A DNA stretch of 64,000 nt. Source: G963662605 sp963662605. GTDB taxonomy: Bacteria > Bacteroidota > Ignavibacteria > Ignavibacteriales > Ignavibacteriaceae. This document shows, one piece after another, positions 26,389-35,661 of this stretch (position 1 is the first letter of the stretch; each line of letters starts with the position of its first letter). The notes beneath the pieces are model-generated. The model searched no databases. It worked only from the letters and a program-made list of their open reading frames with translations, and had not been told where the DNA came from. Where the stretch lies: the NCBI GenBank assembly GCA_963662605.1, contig OY759785.1, forward strand, positions 1-64,000, in the 5' to 3' direction. The position numbers and the translations under genes are program-made.

Positions 26389-27339
26389 ATGAAGACAGTA
26401 CGATTCGGTAATTCGGATATGGAAATAACACGCGTAGGTTTCGGAGCATGGGCAATAGGCGGCAACGGATGGGCATTCGGTTGGGGTAGTCAGGATGATA
26501 AACAATCAATCGAAGCAATTCACAAGTCATTGGAAATGGGAGTAAACTGGATTGACACCGCCGCGGTGTACGGATGCGGTCATTCGGAAGAGGTTGTTGC
26601 CGAAGCATTACGGCAATGGGACGGTGCAAGACCTTATGTATTTACCAAATGCTCTCTTACCTGGGATGATAAAGGAAACACTTTCAAAAATCATGATCCT
26701 CGGTCAATCCGCCGCGAATGCGAAAACAGTCTCCGCCGTTTAAAAGTTGATGTCATTGATTTATATCAGATACACCAGCCCCCTGTTGAGGATAATGATG
26801 CTGAAGGCGCATGGGAAATGATGGCAAAACTGAAAGAGGAAGGGAAAGTCCGCTGGATAGGAGTTTCCAATTTCAATAAAAAACTCATTCAGTCGTGCGA
26901 AGCTATTGCACCTGTCACCTCACTTCAACCGCCTTATAATTTGATTAACAGAAGTTATGAACCCGAAATACTCCCTTACTGCAAGGAAAAAAATATCGGC
27001 ACCATTATATATTCACCAATGGTATCGGGATTGCTCACGGGCAAGATGACCCGCGAACGCATCGCCGCTCTCCCTGAGGATGACTGGAGAAGAAGAACGC
27101 CGAACTTCAACGAACCGAAGCTTACAAAAAATCTTGAGCTTGTTGAAAAGCTGAAAGAAGTCGGCGCAAAATATAACGCGACTCCGGGAGAAATTGCAAT
27201 TGCATGGACATTGCGGAATCCTGCTGTTACCGCGGCAATTGTCGGTGCCCGGAACGCAGAACAGTCCGAAGTAGTTATGCATGACCGCATCACTCTGACG
27301 GATGAAGAAGCATTTACATTGGAAAGTGTTCTTAAATAA
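26389..27339 (+). CDS. Aldo/keto reductase
   Basis: A 316-residue NADPH-dependent (beta/alpha)8-barrel oxidoreductase. The catalytic tetrad is visible as Asp56 and Tyr61 (WIDTAAVYGCGHSEE), Lys87 (VFTKCSL) and His129 (LYQIHQPP). The cofactor-binding end shows AIVGARNAEQ near residue 280. The sequence resembles the bacterial YhdN/IolS-type branch (AKR11-13), which reduces aldehydes and sugars; the true substrate is unknown. A GGAAAG ribosome site precedes the ATG by six bases. The CocE-type hydrolase begins four bases after its stop, so they form one transcription unit. Confidence 0.9.
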   Translation: MKTVRFGNSDMEITRVGFGAWAIGGNGWAFGWGSQDDKQSIEAIHKSLEMGVNWIDTAAVYGCGHSEEVVAEALRQWDGARPYVFTKCSLTWDDKGNTFKNHDPRSIRRECENSLRRLKVDVIDLYQIHQPPVEDNDAEGAWEMMAKLKEEGKVRWIGVSNFNKKLIQSCEAIAPVTSLQPPYNLINRSYEPEILPYCKEKNIGTIIYSPMVSGLLTGKMTRERIAALPEDDWRRRTPNFNEPKLTKNLELVEKLKEVGAKYNATPGEIAIAWTLRNPAVTAAIVGARNAEQSEVVMHDRITLTDEEAFTLESVLK

Positions 27340-27343
27340 ACTT

Positions 27344-29236
27344 ATGGAATATCGTATGCTGCACACAGTAACAAATAAAATCCTTTTAGCCGTATCATTA
27401 TTAACCGTTTTTTCCTATGCGCAAAATCAGGACTCACTCTATATTGCCCAGCACTATAATAAGCACGAGTACCGCATTGCCATGAGAGACGGCGCCAAAT
27501 TGTTTACCGCCGTCTATACGCCGAAAGATACGACGCAATCAAATCCGATAATGCTTGCCCGGACACCGTATCGTGTCGCGCCCTACGGTGAAGACAAATT
27601 CCCAACTCAATTGGGGCCCTCGCTAAACTTTACGAAAGAAGGCTACATATTTGTTTATCAGGATGTGCGCGGAAGATTTATGTCGGAAGGTAATTTCGTT
27701 GATATGACTCCTTACATTCCGGCAAAAAAAGACAATACCGACGTTGACGAAAGCAGTGACGCATATGATACAATTGACTGGTTAGTAAAGAATGTCGGGC
27801 ACAATAACGGGAAGGTTGGGGTATGGGGCATTTCATATCCCGGATTCTATGCCGCAATGTCCGCAATTGATGCGCATCCTAACCTTGTTGCAGTATCGCC
27901 TCAGGCACCTATAGCCAACTGGTTCATTGCAGATGATATGCACCATAACGGGGCATTGTCATTGCTGATGAACTTCAACTTCTTCACGTTCTTTGGTCCT
28001 GCCCGTCCCCAACTAACCACCGAATGGCCGGTAGGATCAAATACTCCTGTTCCCGATGCTTATACATTCTTCCTTAATATCAAGACCCTTGCCGACGTGA
28101 ATAAAAACTACTACCACGGCGACATAGCATTCTGGAATGATGTCATAAAGCATCCGAACTACGATGATTTCTGGAAAGCCCGGAATACTCTTCCGCATTT
28201 CAAGAACATAAAGCCGGCAATTCTTGTAGTCGGCGGATGGTATGATTCCGAAGATTTGTACGGTACGCTTCATACATTTCAAGCGATTGAGCACAGCAAA
28301 AATCATTCGGTTAATTCGCTTGTTATGGGTCCGTGGTTTCATCACGGCTGGCCGGCGGGACCAGGAAATTCATTCGGTGATATGCAGTACGGAACGAACA
28401 CCGGAGAATATTATCGCGACAGCGTAGAATTTCCGTTTTTCAATTATTATTTAAAAGGCAAAGGCATATCAAATGTGCCCAAGGCTTTACTTTTCGAAAC
28501 CGGCAGTAACAAATGGAAATCGTATAATACTTATCCACCGGAAAATTTAAAGGAAGTAAATTTTTATCTCCAGCCGGAAAGCAAACTCGCAGCATCAGAG
28601 CCTGTTAGCGAAAAACCCATCTTTGATGAATATGTAAGCGACCCAAACAAACCGGTTCCATACACGGCAAAAATACAGGATGCCCGCCGCTTTTATTACA
28701 ACTTCTATATGAATGAAGACCAGCGTTTTGTTGCCGGGCGCCCCGATGTAATGTCATATGTGACCGAACCTTTAACCGAAGATGTCACCATTCTCGGCGA
28801 TATTAATGCCGATCTTTTTGCTGCCACCAGCGGAACAGATGCCGACTGGGTTGTAAAAGTGATAGATGTTTTCCCTGATAGCGCAAAAAATCCCGTTCCG
28901 AATCCAAACGGAATTAAAATGGGCGGCTATCAGATGCTTCTGCGCGCTGAAATCATGCGAGGAAAGTATCGCGACAGCTACGAAGAACCGAAACCGTTTG
29001 AGCCCAACAAACCGACTGAAGTGAAAGTCACATTGCAGGATGTCAGTCACACGTTCCTGAAAGGACACAAAATCATGGTACAGGTTCAAAGCAGCTGGTT
29101 TCCGTTCTACGACAGAAATCCGCAGACCTTTTGCGACATCTATAATGCCAAAGAAAGCGATTTTGTAAAGGCGACACAAAAAATCTATTTCAGCAAAAAA
29201 TATCCGTCGCATGTGACGCTTAAATTAGTTAAATAA
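27344..29236 (+). CDS. CocE/NonD family X-Pro dipeptidyl-peptidase-like serine hydrolase
   Basis: A 630-residue exported alpha/beta hydrolase of the S15/CocE family. It has an N-terminal signal peptide (to VFSYAQ, about residue 27), then the hydrolase domain with the nucleophile Ser164 in VWGISYPGFYA, GGWYDSEDLYGT and a catalytic His in GPWFHHGW, and a C-terminal jelly-roll domain (from about residue 430; SHTFLKGHKIMVQVQSSW near the end). Relatives include cocaine esterase, cephalosporin acylases and X-Pro peptidases; the natural substrate is probably an acyl ester or peptide in the periplasm. The ATG at 27344 is used; a second ATG at 27356 would give a shorter signal peptide. It follows the aldo/keto reductase by four bases. 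Confidence 0.88.
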   Translation: MEYRMLHTVTNKILLAVSLLTVFSYAQNQDSLYIAQHYNKHEYRIAMRDGAKLFTAVYTPKDTTQSNPIMLARTPYRVAPYGEDKFPTQLGPSLNFTKEGYIFVYQDVRGRFMSEGNFVDMTPYIPAKKDNTDVDESSDAYDTIDWLVKNVGHNNGKVGVWGISYPGFYAAMSAIDAHPNLVAVSPQAPIANWFIADDMHHNGALSLLMNFNFFTFFGPARPQLTTEWPVGSNTPVPDAYTFFLNIKTLADVNKNYYHGDIAFWNDVIKHPNYDDFWKARNTLPHFKNIKPAILVVGGWYDSEDLYGTLHTFQAIEHSKNHSVNSLVMGPWFHHGWPAGPGNSFGDMQYGTNTGEYYRDSVEFPFFNYYLKGKGISNVPKALLFETGSNKWKSYNTYPPENLKEVNFYLQPESKLAASEPVSEKPIFDEYVSDPNKPVPYTAKIQDARRFYYNFYMNEDQRFVAGRPDVMSYVTEPLTEDVTILGDINADLFAATSGTDADWVVKVIDVFPDSAKNPVPNPNGIKMGGYQMLLRAEIMRGKYRDSYEEPKPFEPNKPTEVKVTLQDVSHTFLKGHKIMVQVQSSWFPFYDRNPQTFCDIYNAKESDFVKATQKIYFSKKYPSHVTLKLVK

Positions 29237-29248
29237 CTTCTTAACTAC

Positions 29249-29282
29249 TTCCGAACCCATGGCTTAAGCCATGGGTTCGGAA
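29249..29282. repeat. AACCCATG palindrome, copy 2 (perfect)
   Basis: A perfect 34-bp palindrome with arms TTCCGAACCCATGGCTT and AAGCCATGGGTTCGGAA. It is 12 nt after the CocE-type stop codon, upstream of the LptF/G-like pair. A small ATG at 29271 lies within it but is not a likely start. Confidence 0.8.
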
Positions 29283-29327
29283 TATAAGGCATATCTTCTT
29301 CTCCTCTCTATTTCTTATATTACGATA

Positions 29328-30704
29328 ATGATTTTACCGTTTTACATAATTCGCAACCACGTTATTCCGTTCCTTTTCTCGGCGATTACGCTGATGGGAA
29401 TATTTTTATTGCAGTTTCTCATGAAGGCGGCCGACCGCCTTGTGGGAAAAGGTTTGGATACATGGGTATTGGTACAACTGATTTCATATAATCTTGCATG
29501 GATGGTTGTACTCGTTATTCCGATGGCGGTACTTATAGCAACGCTCATGGCTTTTGGAACGATGTCGCAGAATAATGAAGTCACCATTATGAAATCTACC
29601 GGCGTCAGTCTATATAAAATGATGGCCGGACCGTTGATGGCGAGTGTTGTAATTGCTTATCTTTTACTGCTGTTCAATAACGACGTTCTACCGGATGCCA
29701 ATCATGAAGCCAAACTTCTCATGTTCGATATATCGCAAAAGAAACCGACGTTATCATTACAACCGGGAGTATTCTCACAGGAAGTAAATAATTACTCAAT
29801 CCTTGTACGGAATATGGATCAAAAATCCGGCGACCTTTATGGTGTTACTATTTATGATTACAGCAATCCTTCAAAGATTAACATTGTAACCGCAAAGCAG
29901 GGAAGAATTTATTTTTCACCCGACCTGACAAAACTTATTATGGATTTAAAGAACGGCGAGATTCACGAGTCCGAAGCAGCCGGAACAAGTATGTACCGTA
30001 AAATCCTGTTTAACCGCCATCGCATTGCAATGAACGCCGATCAATTCAGTTTTCAAAAATCAAATGATAATTCACGCGGTGACCGCGAGTTAAGCGCTTC
30101 CGCAATGATGGCGCGCGTTGACAGTTTAAAAAAGCTTCGCGCGGAGTATTTTGCCCCATACGCGAATGATGTTAAGCGGGTGTTCCTCGGTGATGCGGCA
30201 TTGCCTCCCGGTGGCGGCAGATTTAATATACCGGGTTTTGTAAGACCAAAATACACTGCGGTTGTTAACCGCGTACAGACAGTAAAAAATGAGCTTTCGA
30301 GTTCCCGTACACGGGTTGATTTCACGGATAAAGAAATCCACAAATACATGGTTGAAATACATAAGAAGTATTCCATTCCGTTTGCCTGTATCATATTTAT
30401 ACTACTCGGCGCTCCGCTCGGAATCATGATGCGGAAGGGCGGCTTCGGTATGGCGGGCAGCATCAGTCTGTTTTTCTTTCTCATATATTGGGCATTTCTT
30501 ATCGGCGGAGAAAAACTTGCCGACCGTGGCTTTGTTTCTCCATTCTTGGGTATGTGGGCAGCGAACATCATCATGGGTTCATTGGGACTGATACTCACCT
30601 ATCGCTCCGCCAAAGAAACCGTAACGCTTGATTTCACTTTCCTTAAAAGATTTGTCCCGAAACACTGGCGCGCACAGGAAGAAGAGAATAATGAAACTCG
30701 TTGA
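29328..30704 (+). CDS. LptF/LptG-family lipopolysaccharide transport permease
   Basis: A 458-residue permease of the YjgP/YjgQ family, which forms the inner-membrane part of the LptB2FG ABC transporter that extracts LPS. One N-terminal membrane helix is followed by two helices at about residues 40-110, the family signature MSQNNEVTIMKSTGVSLYK, a periplasmic beta-jelly-roll region (about 130-330) and three C-terminal helices. The jelly roll holds an extra ~70 residues with a Pro/Gly-rich stretch (GDAALPPGGGRF). The ATG at 29328 is chosen because an earlier ATG at 29271 lies within a palindrome and adds unusual sequence. It overlaps the next permease by 14 bases. lptB and lptC are not in the window. 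Confidence 0.88.
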   Translation: MILPFYIIRNHVIPFLFSAITLMGIFLLQFLMKAADRLVGKGLDTWVLVQLISYNLAWMVVLVIPMAVLIATLMAFGTMSQNNEVTIMKSTGVSLYKMMAGPLMASVVIAYLLLLFNNDVLPDANHEAKLLMFDISQKKPTLSLQPGVFSQEVNNYSILVRNMDQKSGDLYGVTIYDYSNPSKINIVTAKQGRIYFSPDLTKLIMDLKNGEIHESEAAGTSMYRKILFNRHRIAMNADQFSFQKSNDNSRGDRELSASAMMARVDSLKKLRAEYFAPYANDVKRVFLGDAALPPGGGRFNIPGFVRPKYTAVVNRVQTVKNELSSSRTRVDFTDKEIHKYMVEIHKKYSIPFACIIFILLGAPLGIMMRKGGFGMAGSISLFFFLIYWAFLIGGEKLADRGFVSPFLGMWAANIIMGSLGLILTYRSAKETVTLDFTFLKRFVPKHWRAQEEENNETR

Positions 30705-31773
30705 CCGTTATGTAATAAAACAGTTTCTGCAAACAACGCTTTTTGCCCTGCTGGCTTTTGTCATGATATTTGTCGTGGTTGACCTTATGGAAAACCTTGA
30801 TGATTTCATTGATCAGACAGTGCCCAATATTGTTATTCTGAAATACTATCTTGTCTTTGCTCCCGAAATTATCAGGCTTATGCTGCCGGTATCGGTATTA
30901 TTCGCGAGTCTTTTCACCACAGCAAAGATGTCAAACGTTAACGAGCTTACCGCAATAAAAGCAGGCGGTGTTAGTCTGTACCGTTTTATGGCACCGGTGT
31001 TAATCGTCACACTTTTTATATCATTTGGAGCAATATATTTCGGCGGTTACTTGGTACCGCTTGCTAATAAAAACAAAGCTAATATTGAAGTTAATTTTCT
31101 GAAGCGCGGCGGCTCGGGTTCCGGGAGTAATATTTTCTTCCAGGATACAAAGTCCAGGATAGTTGCAATAAGTTTTTATAACGAGGATCGCAATGAGGCT
31201 GTGCGCGTGAGTGTGCAGGATTTTGATCCGAACGATGCGACAAAATTACTCGTGCGTTATGATGCGCCAAAAATGATATACGATACTATTCAGCACAAAT
31301 GGAGCATGATCAATGTTTCGAAACGGGAGTTTCTCGGTATATCCGAACGCATTTCAAAATTCCCAAAGCTTGATATGCCTGAATGTAAATTTGCCCCGAA
31401 AGATTTGCTCGTTAAACAGCAAAAACCCGAGCAGATGAATCTTGCCGAATTACGCGGCGCGATCAAGAATCAATCAAGTGCGGGTAACGACCCGACACCC
31501 TTAAAAATTGAATATCATTCGCGTTATGCTTTTGCCATGACGGGAATTATTGTTGTGCTGTTCGGACTCCCCTTCTCTACAAATAAAAGACGCGGCGGCA
31601 TGGCTATTCAAGTCGGAATTAATATCCTGATTACCTTTATTTACCTCGTCCTTTTTAAAATCACTCAGGCCTTCGGTAAAAACGGAGCGCTTGACCCATT
31701 GCTCACCGCGTGGTTGGTGAACATTCTATTTATTATTGCCGCCGGAATAAACATCTTCCGGGTTAAGCAATAA
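30691..31773 (+). CDS. LptF/LptG-family permease, second partner
   Basis: A 360-residue YjgP/YjgQ-family protein that should pair with the upstream gene product as LptF/LptG. It starts MKLVDRYVIKQFLQTTLF, the usual opening of the family, and carries MSNVNELTAIKAGGVSLYR, the coupling-helix region contacting LptB. The C-terminal helices follow LPFSTNKRRGGMAIQVG. The ATG at 30691 lies 14 bases inside the end of the preceding gene, a strong sign of translational coupling. The stop is 11 bases from the convergent gene's stop at 31785, with no terminator between them. Confidence 0.9.
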   Translation: MKLVDRYVIKQFLQTTLFALLAFVMIFVVVDLMENLDDFIDQTVPNIVILKYYLVFAPEIIRLMLPVSVLFASLFTTAKMSNVNELTAIKAGGVSLYRFMAPVLIVTLFISFGAIYFGGYLVPLANKNKANIEVNFLKRGGSGSGSNIFFQDTKSRIVAISFYNEDRNEAVRVSVQDFDPNDATKLLVRYDAPKMIYDTIQHKWSMINVSKREFLGISERISKFPKLDMPECKFAPKDLLVKQQKPEQMNLAELRGAIKNQSSAGNDPTPLKIEYHSRYAFAMTGIIVVLFGLPFSTNKRRGGMAIQVGINILITFIYLVLFKITQAFGKNGALDPLLTAWLVNILFIIAAGINIFRVKQ

Positions 31774-31784
31774 TTTTAACTCTC

Positions 31785-32453
31785 TTAGAAGTAAACCGAT
31801 AATCCGAAGCGAACGTTGTTTCCAGTAAAGGAATAATTATAATTTCTTTGTTCGACATGATCATTATTTGGGTTTCCTTCAACTTTTGAATATGAGTAAA
31901 CGTACGACAGTGCATATTCAGCGCAAAGACTCAATTTTTTTGCAAAGAACCATTCGACTCCGGCAGAGCCTTGTACACCAGCCGAAAAACTTTTGCCTGT
32001 CTGATTCCGCGAACTAAAATACCCCCCGGTATTATTATATGTAGTGCCATTTTTAGAAAATCCCAATCCTATACTGGGGCCTATTCCGTAATAAAATTTA
32101 ATATTATCAGATATTACCGGATAGAAGATGTATTGAGTAATGATGTTGATTGTTTGAGAATTCGTCTGATAAGAATCATTTTCACTTGTATTTACATTGT
32201 TGTAATCTGTTTTTTTAGATTCATTACTCATTGTCGCGTTAAAATCAATACCCAGCCTTATTGCAGATTCGTTAGTAAAATGATACTTGCCTGAAATTAC
32301 CGAACCCAGAAAATTGCTGAGTGTAAAGTTTTGTGAGATCTGAAATTGCAGCGCGTATTTACCGGCAAGTGAGGTCGAGTCCTGAGCTTGCAAAGATGGT
32401 GAGACAAAAAGTAAAAGGACGAATGCGGAAAAGAAAACACTTTTGTAAAACAT
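31785..32453 (-). CDS. Small outer-membrane beta-barrel protein
   Basis: A 222-residue protein with a signal peptide (to SLQAQ, about residue 24) and then alternating hydrophobic/polar strands rich in Tyr, Asn and Ser, ending NVRFGLSVYF with a C-terminal Phe. This is the layout of the OMP_b-brl families common in Bacteroidota (8-stranded barrels). Phrases such as FYYGIGPSIGLGFSKNG and GVQGSAGVEWFFAKKLSL are typical of them. The function is unknown. The ATG at 32453 is fixed by a perfect AGGAGG four bases upstream. It is convergent with the LptG-like gene. Confidence 0.8.
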   Translation of the reverse strand: MFYKSVFFSAFVLLLFVSPSLQAQDSTSLAGKYALQFQISQNFTLSNFLGSVISGKYHFTNESAIRLGIDFNATMSNESKKTDYNNVNTSENDSYQTNSQTINIITQYIFYPVISDNIKFYYGIGPSIGLGFSKNGTTYNNTGGYFSSRNQTGKSFSAGVQGSAGVEWFFAKKLSLCAEYALSYVYSYSKVEGNPNNDHVEQRNYNYSFTGNNVRFGLSVYF

Positions 32454-32586
32454 AATACCTCCTAAGTTAATAAATACTAACAACAACCTCCCGTAATTCC
32501 CGCACGCAACAACAGAAAGCTGTAAACCTCAGGTTCTCAAACAAGAACCACTTTAAATTAGCGAATATTAATCATACCGCACAATC

Positions 32587-32623
32587 AAAAAAAATCCTCC
32601 CCGGATTGCTCCAGAGAGGATTT
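32587..32623 (-). terminator. Rho-independent terminator of the RRM gene
   Basis: AAATCCTC pairs with GAGGATTT, and on the minus strand the hairpin is followed by eight Ts (A-run 32587-32594). It is 54 nt past the stop codon of the RNA-binding protein gene. Confidence 0.8.
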
Positions 32624-32676
32624 GAATTTTTATATCCGGAATTTAGCCGTTAAGCATCAATTACGGTAAAAATTAC

Positions 32677-32958
32677 TTACCAGCGTTTGCCGAAACCTGA
32701 ACCGCTATTTCTATCGGTTTTTGGACGTGCTTCACTAACTGCAATTTCTTTACCCTTGATCTCTTTTGAGTTCAATTCTTTCATTGCTTTTTGTCCGTCA
32801 GCAACAGCTGCAAATTCAACAAATCCAAAGCCCTTGGAATCCTGTGTAAAACGGTCTTTAATAACCGCTGCACTTGTTACTGTTCCATAAGCTGAGAAAA
32901 TCTGTTCGAGATCCTGCTGAGTTACTGTTTTTGATAAATTTCCTACGAAAAGTTTCAT
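32677..32958 (-). CDS. RRM-type RNA-binding protein
   Basis: A 93-residue protein consisting almost wholly of one RNA recognition motif. RNP2 is LFVGNL (residues 3-8) and RNP1 is KGFGFVEF (42-49), with the aromatic residues that stack on RNA intact. A short basic Gly-rich tail (RNSGSGFGKRW) follows. Bacterial single-RRM proteins of this kind bind RNA and in cyanobacteria are cold-induced; here the exact role is unknown. It has its own terminator and possibly a long leader: a TAnnTTTG-type box on the minus strand at 33098-33105 would give about 130 nt of 5' untranslated RNA. Confidence 0.92.
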   Translation of the reverse strand: MKLFVGNLSKTVTQQDLEQIFSAYGTVTSAAVIKDRFTQDSKGFGFVEFAAVADGQKAMKELNSKEIKGKEIAVSEARPKTDRNSGSGFGKRW

Positions 32959-33353
32959 AACACTTTCTTTCTATTGAGATACCATCTATTCTTTTTATTT
33001 AAAACAGAGTACTGATATAGATGATACAGTAAACCGGTAAAAAATCATCGGGGTAACTAGTTGGTGAGACGTTTCGCATTGATTTTAAATTACGTTACAA
33101 ATATACGCATAAATAGCCAACCATCCTAATCTACGCGGGCCGAGATGGTGTGCCGCGTGCTTGTGCCAGGCGCAACTGTTACGCGTAACAACTTTTTTAT
33201 TTCCTTGTATATGTTTGCTAAAATGCCGAACTTGCATGATTTCGTTGGGTGAATTTAACATAAATTTAACATTGAATTTCACGACCTAATAGGTTTTGGA
33301 AAAAATTTACCCATATAAATCGGTTTTTGGCTCAATTTGAAAGAGTTTGTAGT
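32959..33353. other. Divergent intergenic region with possible long leader of the RRM gene
   Basis: No gene is seen in these 395 nt. On the minus strand a candidate -7 box lies at 33098-33105. A 14-bp palindrome TGTTACGCGTAACA is at 33177-33190, which could be an operator. No hairpin terminator or tRNA-like structure is apparent. Confidence 0.45.
33098..33105 (-). promoter_or_regulatory. Candidate -7 promoter box for the RRM gene
   Basis: TATATTTG on the minus strand fits TAnnTTTG. Its distance to the start codon (about 140 nt) implies a long leader, as often seen for cold-regulated RNA-binding protein genes. No -33 TTG is found at the ideal spacing. Confidence 0.35.
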
Positions 33354-34646
33354 ATGGAATGGATGTTCCTCATTGTTTGGTTAAGCATAATTAACGGCGC
33401 CTTAGGCGGGCAATACATTCTTAATTGGATGGGAAACCAGCAGCGCTTTGTTGGTGATAAGCCCGTGGGTGTTACACCGGGTGTTATGACCTGGTGGCGC
33501 GAAATTTCTAAGTTAGCCTGGGCTCTGGTCGCTGTTATTATTGAAAAAATCCGCGGCAAAGAGTGGAAATATTTTTGGCCGGGCATGCTCTCACTCTCGA
33601 CTATTATTATTGCAGCTTTTACCGGCGTTATTGAAAATATCGGATTCTTTTATCTGCCAAAATATTATTCGCCGCATTTATATGCTCCGTATGTAAACGT
33701 GTATCTTGCGTTCCTGCCCTTTCTCGGAAAAGTTTTATTCAAAGCAACAATCCGCAAAGAGCACTGGTATGGTATTATTCTGGTTGTTCTGGGATTAGCG
33801 CTTCCCCACGTAGCTCCTCACCTGATCTTTTTTGGAGCACAGTTATTGGCAGGTATGGGTATTGTATGGGCTCAGCATTTCGTAGCCACACAAGCTTTCA
33901 AGGCAGATCCGAAAGCGATTTTGGATTTTACCGCAATTCTCTGGATCATTATCATCAATATTTGTTTGTGTTCACAGCAAATATTAAATAATAAAACCGT
34001 ACAGACTGTCCTTCCGGGAGTCGGTGCCAACGCGTTGGTTTTCTGGCGTGAAATCTGGAAAATGGTTTTCATTTGCAGCGCTCTGTTTATCTTCCCGCTT
34101 ATCGGCAGCGCGATGAAAGTCAACCTACCGCAAAAAGTTGATGCCTTTACGTTTGAACACAAAGTGATGACAAAACTGGCGGACATCGAGAAACGCGATC
34201 CGGCTGCTGTTGGAAAAATCGAAGCACTGAAAAAATATTATGATAGATCCGGCAATGATTATGTGATGAAGCAGAATCTTTCACCGGAAGCCAACACACA
34301 AATCGAAGCCGCGTTTAAAGCCGCGGAGTTTCACCGTTTCTTCGCTTTGTTCGATGGAACGATCATCCCTAAAAACTGGTGGCCGATATTGTTCGTCGTT
34401 CTGGCCGGTTTAACCGGATATATTTATAGTTTCGGGTTCTTCAAACTTTCGAAGTTTGCCGCCCATTTCTGGGTGCCATACACTAATGCGTATCTCGCGT
34501 TAATTCCATTCGTGATGCTGTTATTCGGAGAAAAAGTAACCGGATATCAGATTGCCGGAGCAGTAGTTGTTACTCTCGGCCTTATGATTGGTGTTTCGGA
34601 CTACAGCCGCAACAAGGTTGAAGAAATAGAAAAGAAGCACAAATAA
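33354..34646 (+). CDS. Polytopic membrane protein, distantly DMT/EamA-like
   Basis: A 430-residue inner-membrane protein with about ten hydrophobic segments in two halves. Both halves contain an internal repeat: YAPYVNVYLAFLPFLGKVLF followed by GIILVVLGLALP in the first, and VPYTNAYLALIPFVMLLFGE followed by AGAVVVTLGLMIG in the second. This matches the EamA/DMT pattern of a helix ending in GE and a final helix near a conserved Gly. Between the halves is a ~75-residue soluble insert rich in Lys and Glu (DAFTFEHKVMTKLADIEKR and following), unusual for DMT proteins. The substrate is unknown. The ATG at 33354 is preferred over the TTG at 33327; an ATG at 33363 is also possible. It stands alone. 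Confidence 0.6.
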   Translation: MEWMFLIVWLSIINGALGGQYILNWMGNQQRFVGDKPVGVTPGVMTWWREISKLAWALVAVIIEKIRGKEWKYFWPGMLSLSTIIIAAFTGVIENIGFFYLPKYYSPHLYAPYVNVYLAFLPFLGKVLFKATIRKEHWYGIILVVLGLALPHVAPHLIFFGAQLLAGMGIVWAQHFVATQAFKADPKAILDFTAILWIIIINICLCSQQILNNKTVQTVLPGVGANALVFWREIWKMVFICSALFIFPLIGSAMKVNLPQKVDAFTFEHKVMTKLADIEKRDPAAVGKIEALKKYYDRSGNDYVMKQNLSPEANTQIEAAFKAAEFHRFFALFDGTIIPKNWWPILFVVLAGLTGYIYSFGFFKLSKFAAHFWVPYTNAYLALIPFVMLLFGEKVTGYQIAGAVVVTLGLMIGVSDYSRNKVEEIEKKHK

Positions 34647-34698
34647 AAAGCCCCTTCGTTCTTCAAATCTAAGAACGCAATAAGCCCCACTTTATACA

Positions 34699-34734
34699 CT
34701 TCCTAACCCATGCGTTAACACATGGGTTAGGAAG
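34699..34734. repeat. AACCCATG palindrome, copy 3
   Basis: The arms are CTTCCTAACCCATG and CATGGGTTAGGAAG with a slightly imperfect centre CGTTAACA. It lies between two convergent genes (stops at 34646 and 34750), where it could end transcription from both sides. Confidence 0.75.
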
Positions 34735-34749
34735 AATTATATCTTTGAA

Positions 34750-35661
34750 TTAATACAGTCGGCTACGTTTTTGCAGGTATGAGAAAAGTGATTTATCGAA
34801 GTGTTCGGATGTGTCAATCAGGTTATAATCAATACCGTTCTGCAAACATTCTTTTTTCATGGTCGCAAGATAATCTTTCATTGATTCCTGATAAGCCTTC
34901 TGAATCTGATGCGGCTGAGTCAGGATTTCCTCATCCCCCTCCATGTCAACGAATATAGCATCCGTTCCGAATGCAAAATTTCTTTCAACCGGATCGAGTA
35001 TCTGAAAAACGATGACTTCATTTTTTTTAAAGCGAAAGTGTTTCAAGCCCTTCATAATTTCCGCGGGGTTATCAAAGAAGTCAGAAAGTACAATAACTAA
35101 CCCCTTGTGATTGATTTTTTCAGCACTCTCCGCAAGGCATTTTGCTGTTCTTGTCGCCTCACTGACCGAAGCGCCCGCGATTGCTTTTATTATTTCATTA
35201 ATATATCCCGAAGATGCTTTCGGCGGAATATATTTTTTGATTGTGTCGGCGTAAAGCGTTAAACCCGCGGCATCCTTTTGGTGGATGCACAAATAACTAA
35301 ATGCTGCTGCAAGCATTGCCGCGTAATCAAATTTAGAAATGCGTCCCTCGTGAGAAAACGCCATAGACCTGCTGCAATCTAAAAAAATTGAACAGCGGAG
35401 ATTTGTTTCTTCTTCATATTGCTTAACGTAAAACTTATCGGTCTTGCCGTATGCCCGCCAGTCAATGTCCTTCGGAGAGTCGCCCGGCATGTACGCTCTG
35501 TGCTGGCTGAATTCAATGCTGAATCCATGATATGGGCTTCGATGAAGCCCAAGCAGAAAACCTTCGACAATATAGCGTGTTTTTAATTCCAGAGACGAGA
35601 GTCTTGATACAACAGCCGGATCAAGATATTTCCGGTAATCATTATTTCCGGCAGCGGCCAC
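34750..35661 (-). CDS. DUF58 domain protein (vWA-like)
   Basis: A 303-residue protein of the DUF58 family. The hallmark PGDSPKDIDWRAYGKTDKFYVKQYEEE lies at about residues 58-85 (two overlapping blocks, PGDSPKDIDWRAYG and KTDKFYVKQYEEE), followed by a vWA-like metal site Asp-x-Ser-x-Ser in FLDCSRSMAF. These proteins are normally encoded beside MoxR-type AAA ATPases and act with them in envelope or maturation functions; no moxR is visible here, so it may lie elsewhere. The start is GTG at 35661, overlapping the upstream lipoprotein stop by one base (TAGTG), which couples their translation. Confidence 0.85.
   Translation of the reverse strand: MAAAGNNDYRKYLDPAVVSRLSSLELKTRYIVEGFLLGLHRSPYHGFSIEFSQHRAYMPGDSPKDIDWRAYGKTDKFYVKQYEEETNLRCSIFLDCSRSMAFSHEGRISKFDYAAMLAAAFSYLCIHQKDAAGLTLYADTIKKYIPPKASSGYINEIIKAIAGASVSEATRTAKCLAESAEKINHKGLVIVLSDFFDNPAEIMKGLKHFRFKKNEVIVFQILDPVERNFAFGTDAIFVDMEGDEEILTQPHQIQKAYQESMKDYLATMKKECLQNGIDYNLIDTSEHFDKSLFSYLQKRSRLY

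Noticed and set aside
33177..33190. TGTTACGCGTAACA palindrome as a terminator
   Set aside because: It has no loop room and no gene ends near it; an operator is as likely, but nothing supports a choice.
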